Origin: Sphingobium sp052327305 | Lineage (GTDB): Bacteria > Pseudomonadota > Alphaproteobacteria > Sphingomonadales > Sphingomonadaceae | Direction: 5' to 3' | Length of the DNA: 64,000 bases | Assembly: GCF_052327305.1 (NCBI RefSeq) | Contig: NZ_CP182486.1 | Span: forward strand, 1,488,001-1,552,000 | Shown here: piece by piece, positions 17,314 to 24,521 of the stretch | Layout: each line of letters opens with the position of its first letter | How positions within the stretch are numbered: position 1 is the stretch's first letter | Position numbers and translations under genes: made by a program | The notes under the pieces: generated by a model | The model's input: only the letters and a program-made list of their open reading frames with translations | Told to the model about the DNA's origin: nothing | Databases searched by the model: none

Positions 17314-18384
17314 ATGAGCTACAATAGTTTTGGCCGCGTCCTGCGCTTCACCACATGGGGCGAGAGCCATGGCCCGGCCATCGGCGCGGTGGTGGACGGC
17401 TGCCCGCCCGGCCTTGCGATCAGCGAGGCGAGCATTCAGCCGTTCCTCGACGCACGCCGCCCCGGCCAGTCGCGCTTCACCACGCAGCGGCAGGAGCCCG
17501 ATCAGGTCCGCATCCTCTCTGGCGTGTTCGAGGGCAAGACCACCGGCACGCCGATCGCTCTCATGATCGAGAATGTCGACCAGCGCTCCAAGGATTATTC
17601 GGAAGTCGCCCTCGCCTATCGCCCCGGCCATGCCGACTATGCCTATGACGCCAAATATGGCTTTCGCGATTATCGCGGTGGCGGGCGCTCCTCCGCGCGT
17701 GAGACCGCGAGCCGCGTGGCGGCAGGCGCGGTGGCGCGGCTGGTGATCCCGCAGGTCCAGATCATCGGTTATGTCAGCGAGATCGGGGGCGACGCGATCG
17801 ACCCGGCAAACTTCGACGCCACAGAAATCGGCCGCAACGCCTTCTTCTGCCCGGATGCCGCCGCTGCCGCGCGCTGGGAACAGAAGGTCGATGCCGCGCG
17901 CAAGGCTGGCTCCTCGCTGGGTGCGGTCGTGGAATGCATCGCGAGCGGCGTTCCCGCCGGCTGGGGCGCGCCGCTCTATGCCAAGCTCGACAGCGAGCTT
18001 GCCAGCGCGATGATGAGCATCAATGCCGTGAAGGGCGTGGAGATCGGCGACGGTTTCGCTGCTGCGCGCCTCTCCGGCGAGGAAAATGCCGACCCGATGC
18101 GTCCGGGAGAGGACGGCCATCCAGTGTTCCTCGCCAATCATGCCGGGGGTATTGCAGGCGGCATTTCGACCGGCCAGCCCGTGCTGGTGCGCGTCGCATT
18201 CAAGCCGACAAGCTCCATTCTGACGCCGCAAGAAACGATCACCCGCGAGGGCGAGGCGACCGAGATGTTCACCAAGGGACGCCATGATCCGTGCGTGGGC
18301 ATTCGCGGCGTGCCCGTGGTCGAGGCGATGATGGCCTTCGTCCTCGCCGACCAGTTCCTCCTCAACCGGGCGCAGTGCGGCTAA
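17314..18384 (+). CDS. aroC: Chorismate synthase
   Basis: This enzyme makes chorismate, the last step of the shikimate pathway, using reduced FMN. The 356-residue protein carries all three signatures: GESHGPAIGAVVDGCPPG, YRGGGRSSARETASRVAAGA, and the C-terminal RHDPCVGIRGVPVVEAM. The ATG at 17314 gives the family start MSYNSFGRVLRFTTWGESHG. It closes the yihY-fabI-small gene-aroC operon; an 11-bp inverted repeat lies 14 bp after the stop. Confidence 0.97.
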   Translation: MSYNSFGRVLRFTTWGESHGPAIGAVVDGCPPGLAISEASIQPFLDARRPGQSRFTTQRQEPDQVRILSGVFEGKTTGTPIALMIENVDQRSKDYSEVALAYRPGHADYAYDAKYGFRDYRGGGRSSARETASRVAAGAVARLVIPQVQIIGYVSEIGGDAIDPANFDATEIGRNAFFCPDAAAAARWEQKVDAARKAGSSLGAVVECIASGVPAGWGAPLYAKLDSELASAMMSINAVKGVEIGDGFAAARLSGEENADPMRPGEDGHPVFLANHAGGIAGGISTGQPVLVRVAFKPTSSILTPQETITREGEATEMFTKGRHDPCVGIRGVPVVEAMMAFVLADQFLLNRAQCG

Positions 18385-18397
18385 AACGTCGAAAGCC

Positions 18398-18427
18398 GTT
18401 ATAGCGCGCCGCCTGTCGCGCTATAAC
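18398..18427. repeat. Perfect 11-bp inverted repeat after aroC
   Basis: GTTATAGCGCG at 18398-18408 pairs perfectly with CGCGCTATAAC at 18417-18427 across an 8-base loop. No T run follows on either strand, so it may act as an RNA-stabilising 3' hairpin or a weak terminator for the aroC operon. Confidence 0.5.
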
Positions 18428-18552
18428 CACGGTCTGGACCTGCCCGGAGCCTGAGCTGCGGCAGGCGCCAACGCGCATCATTGTCCCCGCGCATCCGCGC
18501 CCCATCTCCTTATCAGCAACTGAAAAAACGGTCGCACTATTGGAGAGATGAG

Positions 18553-18948
18553 ATGAAGATTCTAGCACCGCTCGCCGCTATCGGACTGCTGCTCAGCGCA
18601 ACCGCCGGGTTCGCGCAGATGACGCCGGGCAGCGACCCGAGCACGACCACGGCGCCAGGCGCTCCGGACAGCACGGTTCCTGGAACGCCGGGAAGCACGA
18701 CTCCAGGCGCACCGGGCAGCACTGTGCCGGGCACACCGGGAAGCCCTGTGCCAGGCACGCCCGGCCCAACGGTACCGACGCCGGGGCCCACCGATCCCTC
18801 CACGATGCCGCCGTCCAATCCGGCTGACCCGACTGCTGGGGCGGGAATCCCCGCGCCGCCATCAACTATGGATGGCGCGACCGGCGCGGACCACGACCAG
18901 CACCGGACCGGCGCCCAGAAAAAGAATGATCGCGCTGAACAGCGCTAA
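18553..18948 (+). CDS. Secreted Pro/Gly/Thr-rich repeat protein
   Basis: This 131-residue product has a signal peptide (MKILAPLAAIGLLLSATAGFA, cleavage expected after FAQ or GFA) and then a low-complexity region built on repeats of the type PGTPGS/PGAPGS (about residues 28-78), followed by a Pro/Asn/Asp-rich part and a basic end. No catalytic domain is visible. The function is unknown; an extended periplasmic or surface spacer is the likely form. The start has GAGAGATGAG upstream; a longer in-frame start lacks a signal. Confidence 0.7.
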   Translation: MKILAPLAAIGLLLSATAGFAQMTPGSDPSTTTAPGAPDSTVPGTPGSTTPGAPGSTVPGTPGSPVPGTPGPTVPTPGPTDPSTMPPSNPADPTAGAGIPAPPSTMDGATGADHDQHRTGAQKKNDRAEQR

Positions 18949-18962
18949 TCTGACCTAACGCC

Positions 18963-18991
18963 TTTGCGGCTTCCCCCCTTTCCGCCGCAAA
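18963..18991 (+). terminator. Weak hairpin after the Pro-rich gene
   Basis: TTTGCGGC (18963-18970) pairs with GCCGCAAA (18984-18991) across a pyrimidine-rich 13-base loop. There is no following T tract, so a terminator role is tentative. Confidence 0.35.
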
Positions 18992-19130
18992 CCCCAAGGG
19001 GGTCGCGCTCACTCCCCCCCGAGCGCGGCCCCCGACTTTATATTCGCGCTTCTGTCGATCTCGCCCGGTTTGCGCGCGCTGCACGCGCCTGTTACGCAAG
19101 GCCATAAGACAGGCGGATATCGGAGCGCGC

Positions 19131-20465
19131 GTGATCAACAGTTTAACCGGGCGCATCGGGATCGGAATGGTCCTGGGGCTTATTGCCGGCGTCGTCGCTC
19201 ATAGCGCCACGGGTGCGGACACGGCATCGGCCGAGCGGATCGCCGGCTACTTCCACCTCCTCGCCGACATCTTCCTCCATCTCATCAAGATGATCATCGC
19301 GCCGCTGGTCTTCGCGACGCTGGTCGCGGGCATCGCCCATATGCGCGACACGGCAACGCTGGGGCGTATCGGCGGGCGAGCGCTTGCATGGTTCATCCTC
19401 GCCAGCCTCATTTCGCTCTCGATCGGCATGATTTACGTCAATCTGCTCCAGCCCGGCGTTGGGCTGGGTCTGGTGCGGAACGGGGCCGATGCCGGGGTCG
19501 ATACCGCCGCGCTCAACTTCCGCGACTTCGTGCTGCACGTCTTCCCCACCTCCATGGTCGGAGCGATGGCGGAGAACAGCGTCCTCCAGATCGTCGTCTT
19601 CTCGCTTTTCGTGGGCGTGGCGCTCACTGCGATCGGCGATAAGGGCAAACCGATCGTCGAACTGATCGAATCCCTCGTCGAGCTGATGCTGCAGGTGACC
19701 GGCTATGTGATGCGCTTCGCGCCGGTCGCGGTGTTCGGCGCGATCGCCGCCGTCATCGCCAAGGAAGGGCTCGGCGTGCTGGTGACCTTCGGCAAGCTGG
19801 TGGGTGAGTTCTATCTCGCGCTCTTCACGCTCTGGGTCGTGCTCGCGCTCTTCGGCTTCCTGTTCCTGGGGCCACGCCTCCTCCGCCTGCTCGTCCAGAT
19901 ACGCGGACCAATGCTGATCGCCTTCTCGACCGCATCCTCCGAAGCGGTCTATCCCAAGCTCCTCGAGCAGCTCGACCGCTTCGGCGTGCCGCGCCGCATC
20001 TCATCCTTCGTGCTGCCGCTGGGCTACAGCTTCAACCTCGATGGATCGATGATGTATGCCGCCTTCGCGACGCTCTTCATTGCGCAGGCCTATGGCATCG
20101 ATCTTTCGATCGGCACGCAGATCACCATTCTCCTTGTGCTGATGGTCACGTCCAAGGGCATTGCCGCCGTGCCGCGCGCGAGCCTCGTCGTCGTCGCGGC
20201 GACGCTCCAGCAGTTCGGCCTGCCGGTGGAGGGCGTCGCGTTCATCCTCGCGGTCGATCATTTCATGGACATGGGCCGCACAATGACCAACGTGATCGGC
20301 AATGCCATCGCCACGTCCGTCGTCACCAAATGGGAAGGCATGCTGGAAGTGGAGGAAGCCGAGGAGGTGCCCATCCCTCATGCGCCGGCGCACACCGTGG
20401 CCGGCGGCAAGGGCGGGCTCGACCTTGCCGAGGATATGGTGACGGACGCGCGCGGGAAGGACTGA
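19131..20465 (+). CDS. Dicarboxylate/glutamate:cation symporter (DAACS family)
   Basis: This 444-residue inner-membrane carrier matches the DctA/GltP family. Visible markers are HLIKMIIAPLVFATLVAGIA in the early helices, the serine-rich re-entrant loop FSTASSEAVYPKLLEQL, the GYSFNLDGSMMY motif in helix 7 and the RTMTNVIGNAIAT motif in helix 8 that contacts substrate and cation. The start is GTG at 19131. The glutaminase gene follows after 4 bp, which favours glutamate or glutamine-derived acids as substrate over C4-dicarboxylates, by inference. Confidence 0.92.
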   Translation: MINSLTGRIGIGMVLGLIAGVVAHSATGADTASAERIAGYFHLLADIFLHLIKMIIAPLVFATLVAGIAHMRDTATLGRIGGRALAWFILASLISLSIGMIYVNLLQPGVGLGLVRNGADAGVDTAALNFRDFVLHVFPTSMVGAMAENSVLQIVVFSLFVGVALTAIGDKGKPIVELIESLVELMLQVTGYVMRFAPVAVFGAIAAVIAKEGLGVLVTFGKLVGEFYLALFTLWVVLALFGFLFLGPRLLRLLVQIRGPMLIAFSTASSEAVYPKLLEQLDRFGVPRRISSFVLPLGYSFNLDGSMMYAAFATLFIAQAYGIDLSIGTQITILLVLMVTSKGIAAVPRASLVVVAATLQQFGLPVEGVAFILAVDHFMDMGRTMTNVIGNAIATSVVTKWEGMLEVEEAEEVPIPHAPAHTVAGGKGGLDLAEDMVTDARGKD

Positions 20466-20469
20466 GCGC

Positions 20470-21414
20470 ATGTCCGCGCCCGCAAGTTCCGATCTTTCGG
20501 CCATTGTCGAGAATATCGTCGCGACGATGGCGCAGGAGACTCATCGCGGAAAAGTGGCCTCCTATATTCCGGGGCTCGCGTGCGTGCCGGTAAACAAGTT
20601 CGGCATCGCGATCGTCATGGCGGACGGCACCGTGCATCTGGGCGGCGATGCGCTGGAGCCCTTTTCCATTCAGTCGATCTCCAAGGTGTTCGCCCTCACT
20701 CTCGCGCTGGGCAAGGTGGGCGACCAGCTCTGGCGGCGCGTGGGCCGCGAGCCATCCGGCAATCCGTTCAATTCCATCATGCAACTGGAGGCCGAGCACG
20801 GCATCCCGCGTAACCCCTTCATCAATGCCGGGGCAATCGTGGTGGCGGACGTGAACCTGGCGGGCCACATGCCGCGCGAGGCGATCGGCGAGATGCTGCG
20901 CTTCGTGCATTATCTGGCGGGCGATGAGAGCATCGTCATCGAGGAGGATATCGCGCGGGGTGAGGCGGAGACGGGCTTCCGCAACATCGCCCTAGCCAAT
21001 TATATGCGCGCCTTCGGCAATCTGCATCACCCCGCCGATCTGGTGCTGGGCTGCTATTTCCACCAATGCGCGCTGGCGATGAGCTGCCAGCAGCTCGCCA
21101 TGGCCGGGCGCTATCTGATGCTGGATGGCATGCTGCCGGGCAGCGGCCGCGTGGTGAACGCACGGCGGGCGCGGCGCATCAACGCGCTGATGCTCACCTG
21201 CGGCCATTATGATGCGAGCGGCGACTTCGCCTTCCGGGTCGGCATCCCCGGCAAATCCGGCGTGGGCGGCGGCATATTGGCGGTCGTGCCCGGCGTGGCG
21301 AGCATCGCGGTGTGGTCGCCCGGCCTCAACGAAAACGGCAACAGCGCGCTGGGCACGCGGGCGCTGGAAATGCTCTCCGAAGCGACGGGCTGGAGCGTAT
21401 TTTCGGCGCGGTAG
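20470..21414 (+). CDS. glsA: Glutaminase (GlsA type)
   Basis: This 314-residue enzyme hydrolyses glutamine to glutamate and ammonia. It has the serine-dependent beta-lactamase-like fold of GlsA: IPGLACVPVNKFGIAIV, the SxxK motif SISK following EPFSIQ, RNPFINAGAIVVADV, and GIPGKSGVGGGILAVVPG near the end. Length is typical. It starts 4 bp after the symporter gene, forming a two-gene glutamine/glutamate module. The first REP-like palindrome lies 26 bp downstream. Confidence 0.94.
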   Translation: MSAPASSDLSAIVENIVATMAQETHRGKVASYIPGLACVPVNKFGIAIVMADGTVHLGGDALEPFSIQSISKVFALTLALGKVGDQLWRRVGREPSGNPFNSIMQLEAEHGIPRNPFINAGAIVVADVNLAGHMPREAIGEMLRFVHYLAGDESIVIEEDIARGEAETGFRNIALANYMRAFGNLHHPADLVLGCYFHQCALAMSCQQLAMAGRYLMLDGMLPGSGRVVNARRARRINALMLTCGHYDASGDFAFRVGIPGKSGVGGGILAVVPGVASIAVWSPGLNENGNSALGTRALEMLSEATGWSVFSAR

Positions 21415-21440
21415 GGGTGGGGAGAGCGGACGTCCCTCCT

Positions 21441-21472
21441 CGTCACCCCGGGCTTGACCCGGGGTCCCGCTT
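21441..21472 (+). repeat. REP-like palindrome, left copy of a 32-bp inverted pair
   Basis: A 32-bp sequence containing its own hairpin (CCCCGGG, 5-base loop, CCCGGGG). It is perfectly complementary to 21794-21825, so the two face each other around the GIY-YIG gene. A diverged third copy is at 24323-24350. This GTCACCCCGGG...CCCGGGGTCCCGC type of palindrome is common in sphingomonad intergenic DNA. Confidence 0.8.
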
Positions 21473-21483
21473 TCATTGATGCC

Positions 21484-21788
21484 ATGGAGATGGAACACGA
21501 AAGAAGCGGAGGCTGGGTATACATCATGGCCGATCGTTATCGTGGCACGATGTATTTGGCGTCACCGCTCATCTTCCAGCACGCATCCATCAACATCGAT
21601 CCGGCGAGGGTTCGGATTTCTGCGCGCGATATGGGCTAGTTCGGCTCGTGTGGGCGGAACGTGGAGAAACGATAATCGAGTGCATCGCGCACGAGAAGCG
21701 CATCAAGCGCTGGCAGCGGAGCTGGAAATTTGACCTGATCGAGCGCAGCAATCCCGACTGGAATGATCTCTCCGGAATGCTCGTCTGA
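21484..21788 (+). pseudogene. GIY-YIG endonuclease gene with a one-base frameshift
   Basis: The first frame (from ATG 21484) gives a GGWVYIMADRYRGTMYL start, then runs out of register and stops at TAG 21637. Shifting by one base at the TTGGC of 21556-21560 restores GVT..LPARIHQHRSGEGSDF, ARYGLVRLVWAE, then the conserved IAHEKRIKRWQRSWKFDLI and NPDWNDL ending at TGA 21788. Restoring one G gives a 101-residue protein of normal length for small GIY-YIG proteins, with the Tyr pair, Arg (PARIHQH) and Glu (HEKRIK) of the active site all kept. It is either a recent pseudogene or a sequencing error. Confidence 0.85.
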
Positions 21789-21793
21789 CAAGG

Positions 21794-21825
21794 AAGCGGG
21801 ACCCCGGGTCAAGCCCGGGGTGACG
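21794..21825 (-). repeat. REP-like palindrome, right copy of a 32-bp inverted pair
   Basis: Exact reverse complement of 21441-21472 over 32 bases. It starts 5 bp after the stop of the GIY-YIG gene. The 385-bp unit 21441-21825 therefore consists of two inverted palindromes with one nuclease gene between them. Confidence 0.8.
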
Positions 21826-21902
21826 GCCTTTTATATCCGGGACGTCGCCTTCCCGACAGCTGCTCTCAACCACGCATTGGCAATCGCCTGCCCCGCCCTT
21901 AC

Positions 21903-23759
21903 ATGCCAGCAATAATGCCGCCGACATCCCCCGATCCTACGCCGATCCCGCCCGCATGGGCGACGCTGCGGCGCTTCCTGCCCTATTTGTGGCCGGCCCA
22001 TGCGCCCGCAATGCGCAGGCGCGTGGTCATAGCCATGGTGCTGGTGCTGATCGGCAAGGCCGTGGGCCTCGCCATGCCCTTTGCCTACAAGGGCGCGATC
22101 GACCGGATGTCGGCGGGCATGGAGCCGGCGGTTGGCCTCGCCATCGCCCTGATCGTGGCCTATGCCGCCGCGCGGCTGGGCTCGGTGCTGTTCGAGAATC
22201 TGCGCAATGTGGTGTTCGAGCGCGTGGGGCAGGACGCGACCCGCAGGCTCTCGGAAGAAGTCTTCCGCCATCTCCACCGCCTCTCACTGCGCTTCCACCT
22301 CGATCGCAAGACCGGTGGCGTCACCAAAGTCGTCGAGCGGGGGACCAAGAGCATCGACACGATGCTCTACTTCCTGCTCTTCAACATCGCGCCGACGATC
22401 ATCGAGCTGGTCGCGGTCTGCGTCATCTTCTTCGTCAAGTTCGGCCCCGGCATGGTCGCCGCCACGCTGGCGATGGTCGTCGCCTATATCTGGTTCACCC
22501 GCCTCGTCACCGAGTGGCGCAACCAGCTGCGGCGCGAGATGGTGGACATGGACACCAATGCTGTCGCCCACGCCGTGGACAGTCTCTTAAACTTCGAGAC
22601 CGTGAAGTATTTCGGCGCGGAGCAGCGCGAAGGCGACCGCTATGGCGCGGCGATGAGCGCCTACGCCAAGGCTGCGCTCAAGAGCGAGAACAGCCTTGCC
22701 TGGCTCAACATCGGCCAGTCGGTCATCACCAACCTGATGATGGGCGGCGCGATGGCTTATACCGTGTGGGGCTGGAGCGTGGGCAAGTTCACCACCGGCG
22801 ACGTGGTGCTGGTCAACACGATGCTCGCACAACTCTTCCGCCCGCTCGACATGCTGGGCTTCGTCTATCGGACGATCCGCCAGGGGCTGATCGACATGGA
22901 AGCGATGTTCAAGCTGATCGACACCCAGGCCGAAGTGGTCGATGCGCCCGGCGCGCTGCCGCTGGCCGTGACGGCGGGAGAGATCCGCTTCGAGGATGTG
23001 CGCTTCAGCTACGATCCCGAGCGGGAGATTTTGCATGGCCTCAGCTTCACGGTGCCGGCCGGGCACACCGTGGCGATCGTCGGACCATCCGGCGCGGGCA
23101 AATCGACCATCGCCCGGCTGATGTATCGCTTCTACGATGCGACATCGGGCCGCATCCTGATCGACGAGCAGGATATTGCGAAGGTGACGCAGGCCTCGCT
23201 GCGACAGGCCATCGGCATCGTTCCGCAGGACATGGTGCTTTTCAACGACACGATCGGCTATAATATCGGCTATGGCCGCGACGGGGCGACGCAGGCGGAG
23301 ATCGAGGCGGCCGCCAAGGGCGCGGCGATCGACGGCTTCATCGCCGGCCAGCCGCAGGGCTATGATACGCGGGTGGGCGAACGCGGCCTCAAGCTCTCGG
23401 GCGGGGAGAAGCAGCGCGTGGCGATTGCGCGGACGCTGGTGAAAGATCCGCCGATCCTCATTCTGGACGAGGCGACAAGCGCGCTCGACAGCCGCACCGA
23501 GGCGGCGATCCTCGATGTGCTCGACGCCGTGGCCGCGCGGCGCACGACGCTGATCGTGGCGCACCGGCTCTCGACCATCGTCCGTGCCGACACCATCATC
23601 GTGCTGGAGGCAGGCGAGATCGCGGAAAGCGGCACGCATGTCGAGTTGCTCGCCAAGCGCGGCCTCTACGCACAGATGTGGATGCGGCAGGCTGCCGAGC
23701 GGCAAGCGGAACCCGTGACCGGGGAGAGCGGCGAGCCCGCACCCGAACCAGCGGAATAG
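21903..23759 (+). CDS. Atm1-type ABC exporter (glutathione-conjugate / heavy-metal type)
   Basis: This 618-residue half-transporter has six membrane helices followed by an ATPase domain with Walker A GPSGAGKST (residues 394-402), signature LSGGE (498-502) and ILILDEATSALD as Walker B. The membrane domain carries the segment RKTGGVTKVVERGTKSID and LFNIAPTIIELVAVC, hallmarks of the Atm1/ABCB7/HMT1 group, which exports glutathione persulfide, glutathione conjugates or metal-thiol adducts. The N. aromaticivorans member is structurally characterised. An ATG 12 bases later is an alternative start. A sulfurtransferase-like gene follows. Confidence 0.93.
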   Translation: MPAIMPPTSPDPTPIPPAWATLRRFLPYLWPAHAPAMRRRVVIAMVLVLIGKAVGLAMPFAYKGAIDRMSAGMEPAVGLAIALIVAYAAARLGSVLFENLRNVVFERVGQDATRRLSEEVFRHLHRLSLRFHLDRKTGGVTKVVERGTKSIDTMLYFLLFNIAPTIIELVAVCVIFFVKFGPGMVAATLAMVVAYIWFTRLVTEWRNQLRREMVDMDTNAVAHAVDSLLNFETVKYFGAEQREGDRYGAAMSAYAKAALKSENSLAWLNIGQSVITNLMMGGAMAYTVWGWSVGKFTTGDVVLVNTMLAQLFRPLDMLGFVYRTIRQGLIDMEAMFKLIDTQAEVVDAPGALPLAVTAGEIRFEDVRFSYDPEREILHGLSFTVPAGHTVAIVGPSGAGKSTIARLMYRFYDATSGRILIDEQDIAKVTQASLRQAIGIVPQDMVLFNDTIGYNIGYGRDGATQAEIEAAAKGAAIDGFIAGQPQGYDTRVGERGLKLSGGEKQRVAIARTLVKDPPILILDEATSALDSRTEAAILDVLDAVAARRTTLIVAHRLSTIVRADTIIVLEAGEIAESGTHVELLAKRGLYAQMWMRQAAERQAEPVTGESGEPAPEPAE

Positions 23760-23809
23760 CTTGCCCGTCGCGGGGCACGGAGCGTAGGAGCGTCGACAAG
23801 GAGAACGCA

Positions 23810-24241
23810 ATGCTCAAGCCCCTGACCGACGCAATCTATGTGGCACCCCAGATCGACACGGCGACCGTCGCGGAAGCGAAGGGGCTGGGTGTGACGATGA
23901 TCGTCAACAACCGGCCGGAAGGCGAATCCGCCGACCAGACACCGGGCGATGCGATCGCGGCGGCGGCGGAAGCGGCCGGCATTGGCTATGTCGCCATCCC
24001 GGTCACTCATGCGGGCTTCTCCCCTTGGCAGATCGACGCGCTGGACAAGGCGCTCGCTGGCAAAGGGGACGGCAAAGTGCTCTGCTATTGCCGATCCGGC
24101 ACGCGCTCGACGCTGCTCTGGGCACTCGCCCGCGCCCGCGCAGGGGACGACACGGACGACATCTCCGACATTGCCGCCACTGCCGGCTATGACGTGGCGC
24201 CGATCCGGCAAATCATGGACGCGCTCAAAGCGGGCGCCTGA
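23810..24241 (+). CDS. TIGR01244/DUF442 sulfurtransferase-like (Blh-type) protein
   Basis: This 143-residue protein has the tyrosine-phosphatase-like fold of the DUF442/beta-lactamase-hydrolase-like group. The active-site loop is YCRSGTRS with Cys94 and Arg99. Stand-alone members are annotated as sulfurtransferases; fused to an MBL domain they form Blh persulfide dioxygenases. It lies 50 bp after the Atm1-type gene with a good ribosome site (AAGGAG), so a link to glutathione persulfide handling is a reasonable inference. The reaction itself is not proven for the family. Confidence 0.85.
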   Translation: MLKPLTDAIYVAPQIDTATVAEAKGLGVTMIVNNRPEGESADQTPGDAIAAAAEAAGIGYVAIPVTHAGFSPWQIDALDKALAGKGDGKVLCYCRSGTRSTLLWALARARAGDDTDDISDIAATAGYDVAPIRQIMDALKAGA

Positions 24242-24261
24242 TCCACCCTACAAGCGCATGA

Positions 24262-24289
24262 AAGCCGCCAATTCGACCGGCGGGCTTTT
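24262..24289 (+). terminator. Probable factor-independent terminator after the Blh-like gene
   Basis: AAGCCGCC (24262-24269) pairs with GGCGGGCTT (24279-24287, one bulged G) and is followed by TTTT overlap to 24289. It lies 20 bp after the stop codon. Confidence 0.5.
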
Positions 24290-24322
24290 CATGCTGCCGT
24301 CTGCACCCCGCAACAGCAGCTG

Positions 24323-24350
24323 GACCCCGGGAGCAAGCCCCGGGGTGGCG
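24323..24350 (-). repeat. Diverged third copy of the REP-like palindrome
   Basis: GACCCCGGG, a 7-base loop AGCAAGC, then CCCGGGGTGGCG: the same stem as the pair at 21.4-21.8 kb with two extra loop bases. Orientation matches the right-hand copy. Confidence 0.6.
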
Positions 24351-24450
24351 ATGACGACTATGTCTCCGACCTAGCGCCTTGGAACGCTCTCCAGCGCTCC
24401 AGCTGCCCGACTGTGCTCCTGCGCTATCCCTCTCGCGCCCGAGAAATAGT

Positions 24451-24465
24451 TGCGAACTACTCGCA
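24451..24465 (+). promoter_or_regulatory. Fur-like operator before the siderophore receptor
   Basis: TGCGA, 5-base spacer, TCGCA form a perfect inverted repeat inside an AT-richer block that continues TTAGCATTGACTCTGCGAATGACTAGCAATAG to 24496. Repeated TGCGAAT/CGCATTA-type half-sites are what alphaproteobacterial Fur sites look like, and the gene downstream is an iron-uptake receptor. The exact binding register is not certain. Confidence 0.45.
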
Positions 24466-24521
24466 TTAGCATTGACTCTGCGAATGACTAGCAATAGCCG
24501 GGCGGCGAAAGGGGATATATT

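Noticed and set aside
18398..18427. aroC 3' inverted repeat as a regulator-binding site
   Set aside because: No divergent promoter lies next to it and it is placed where transcript-end hairpins normally are.
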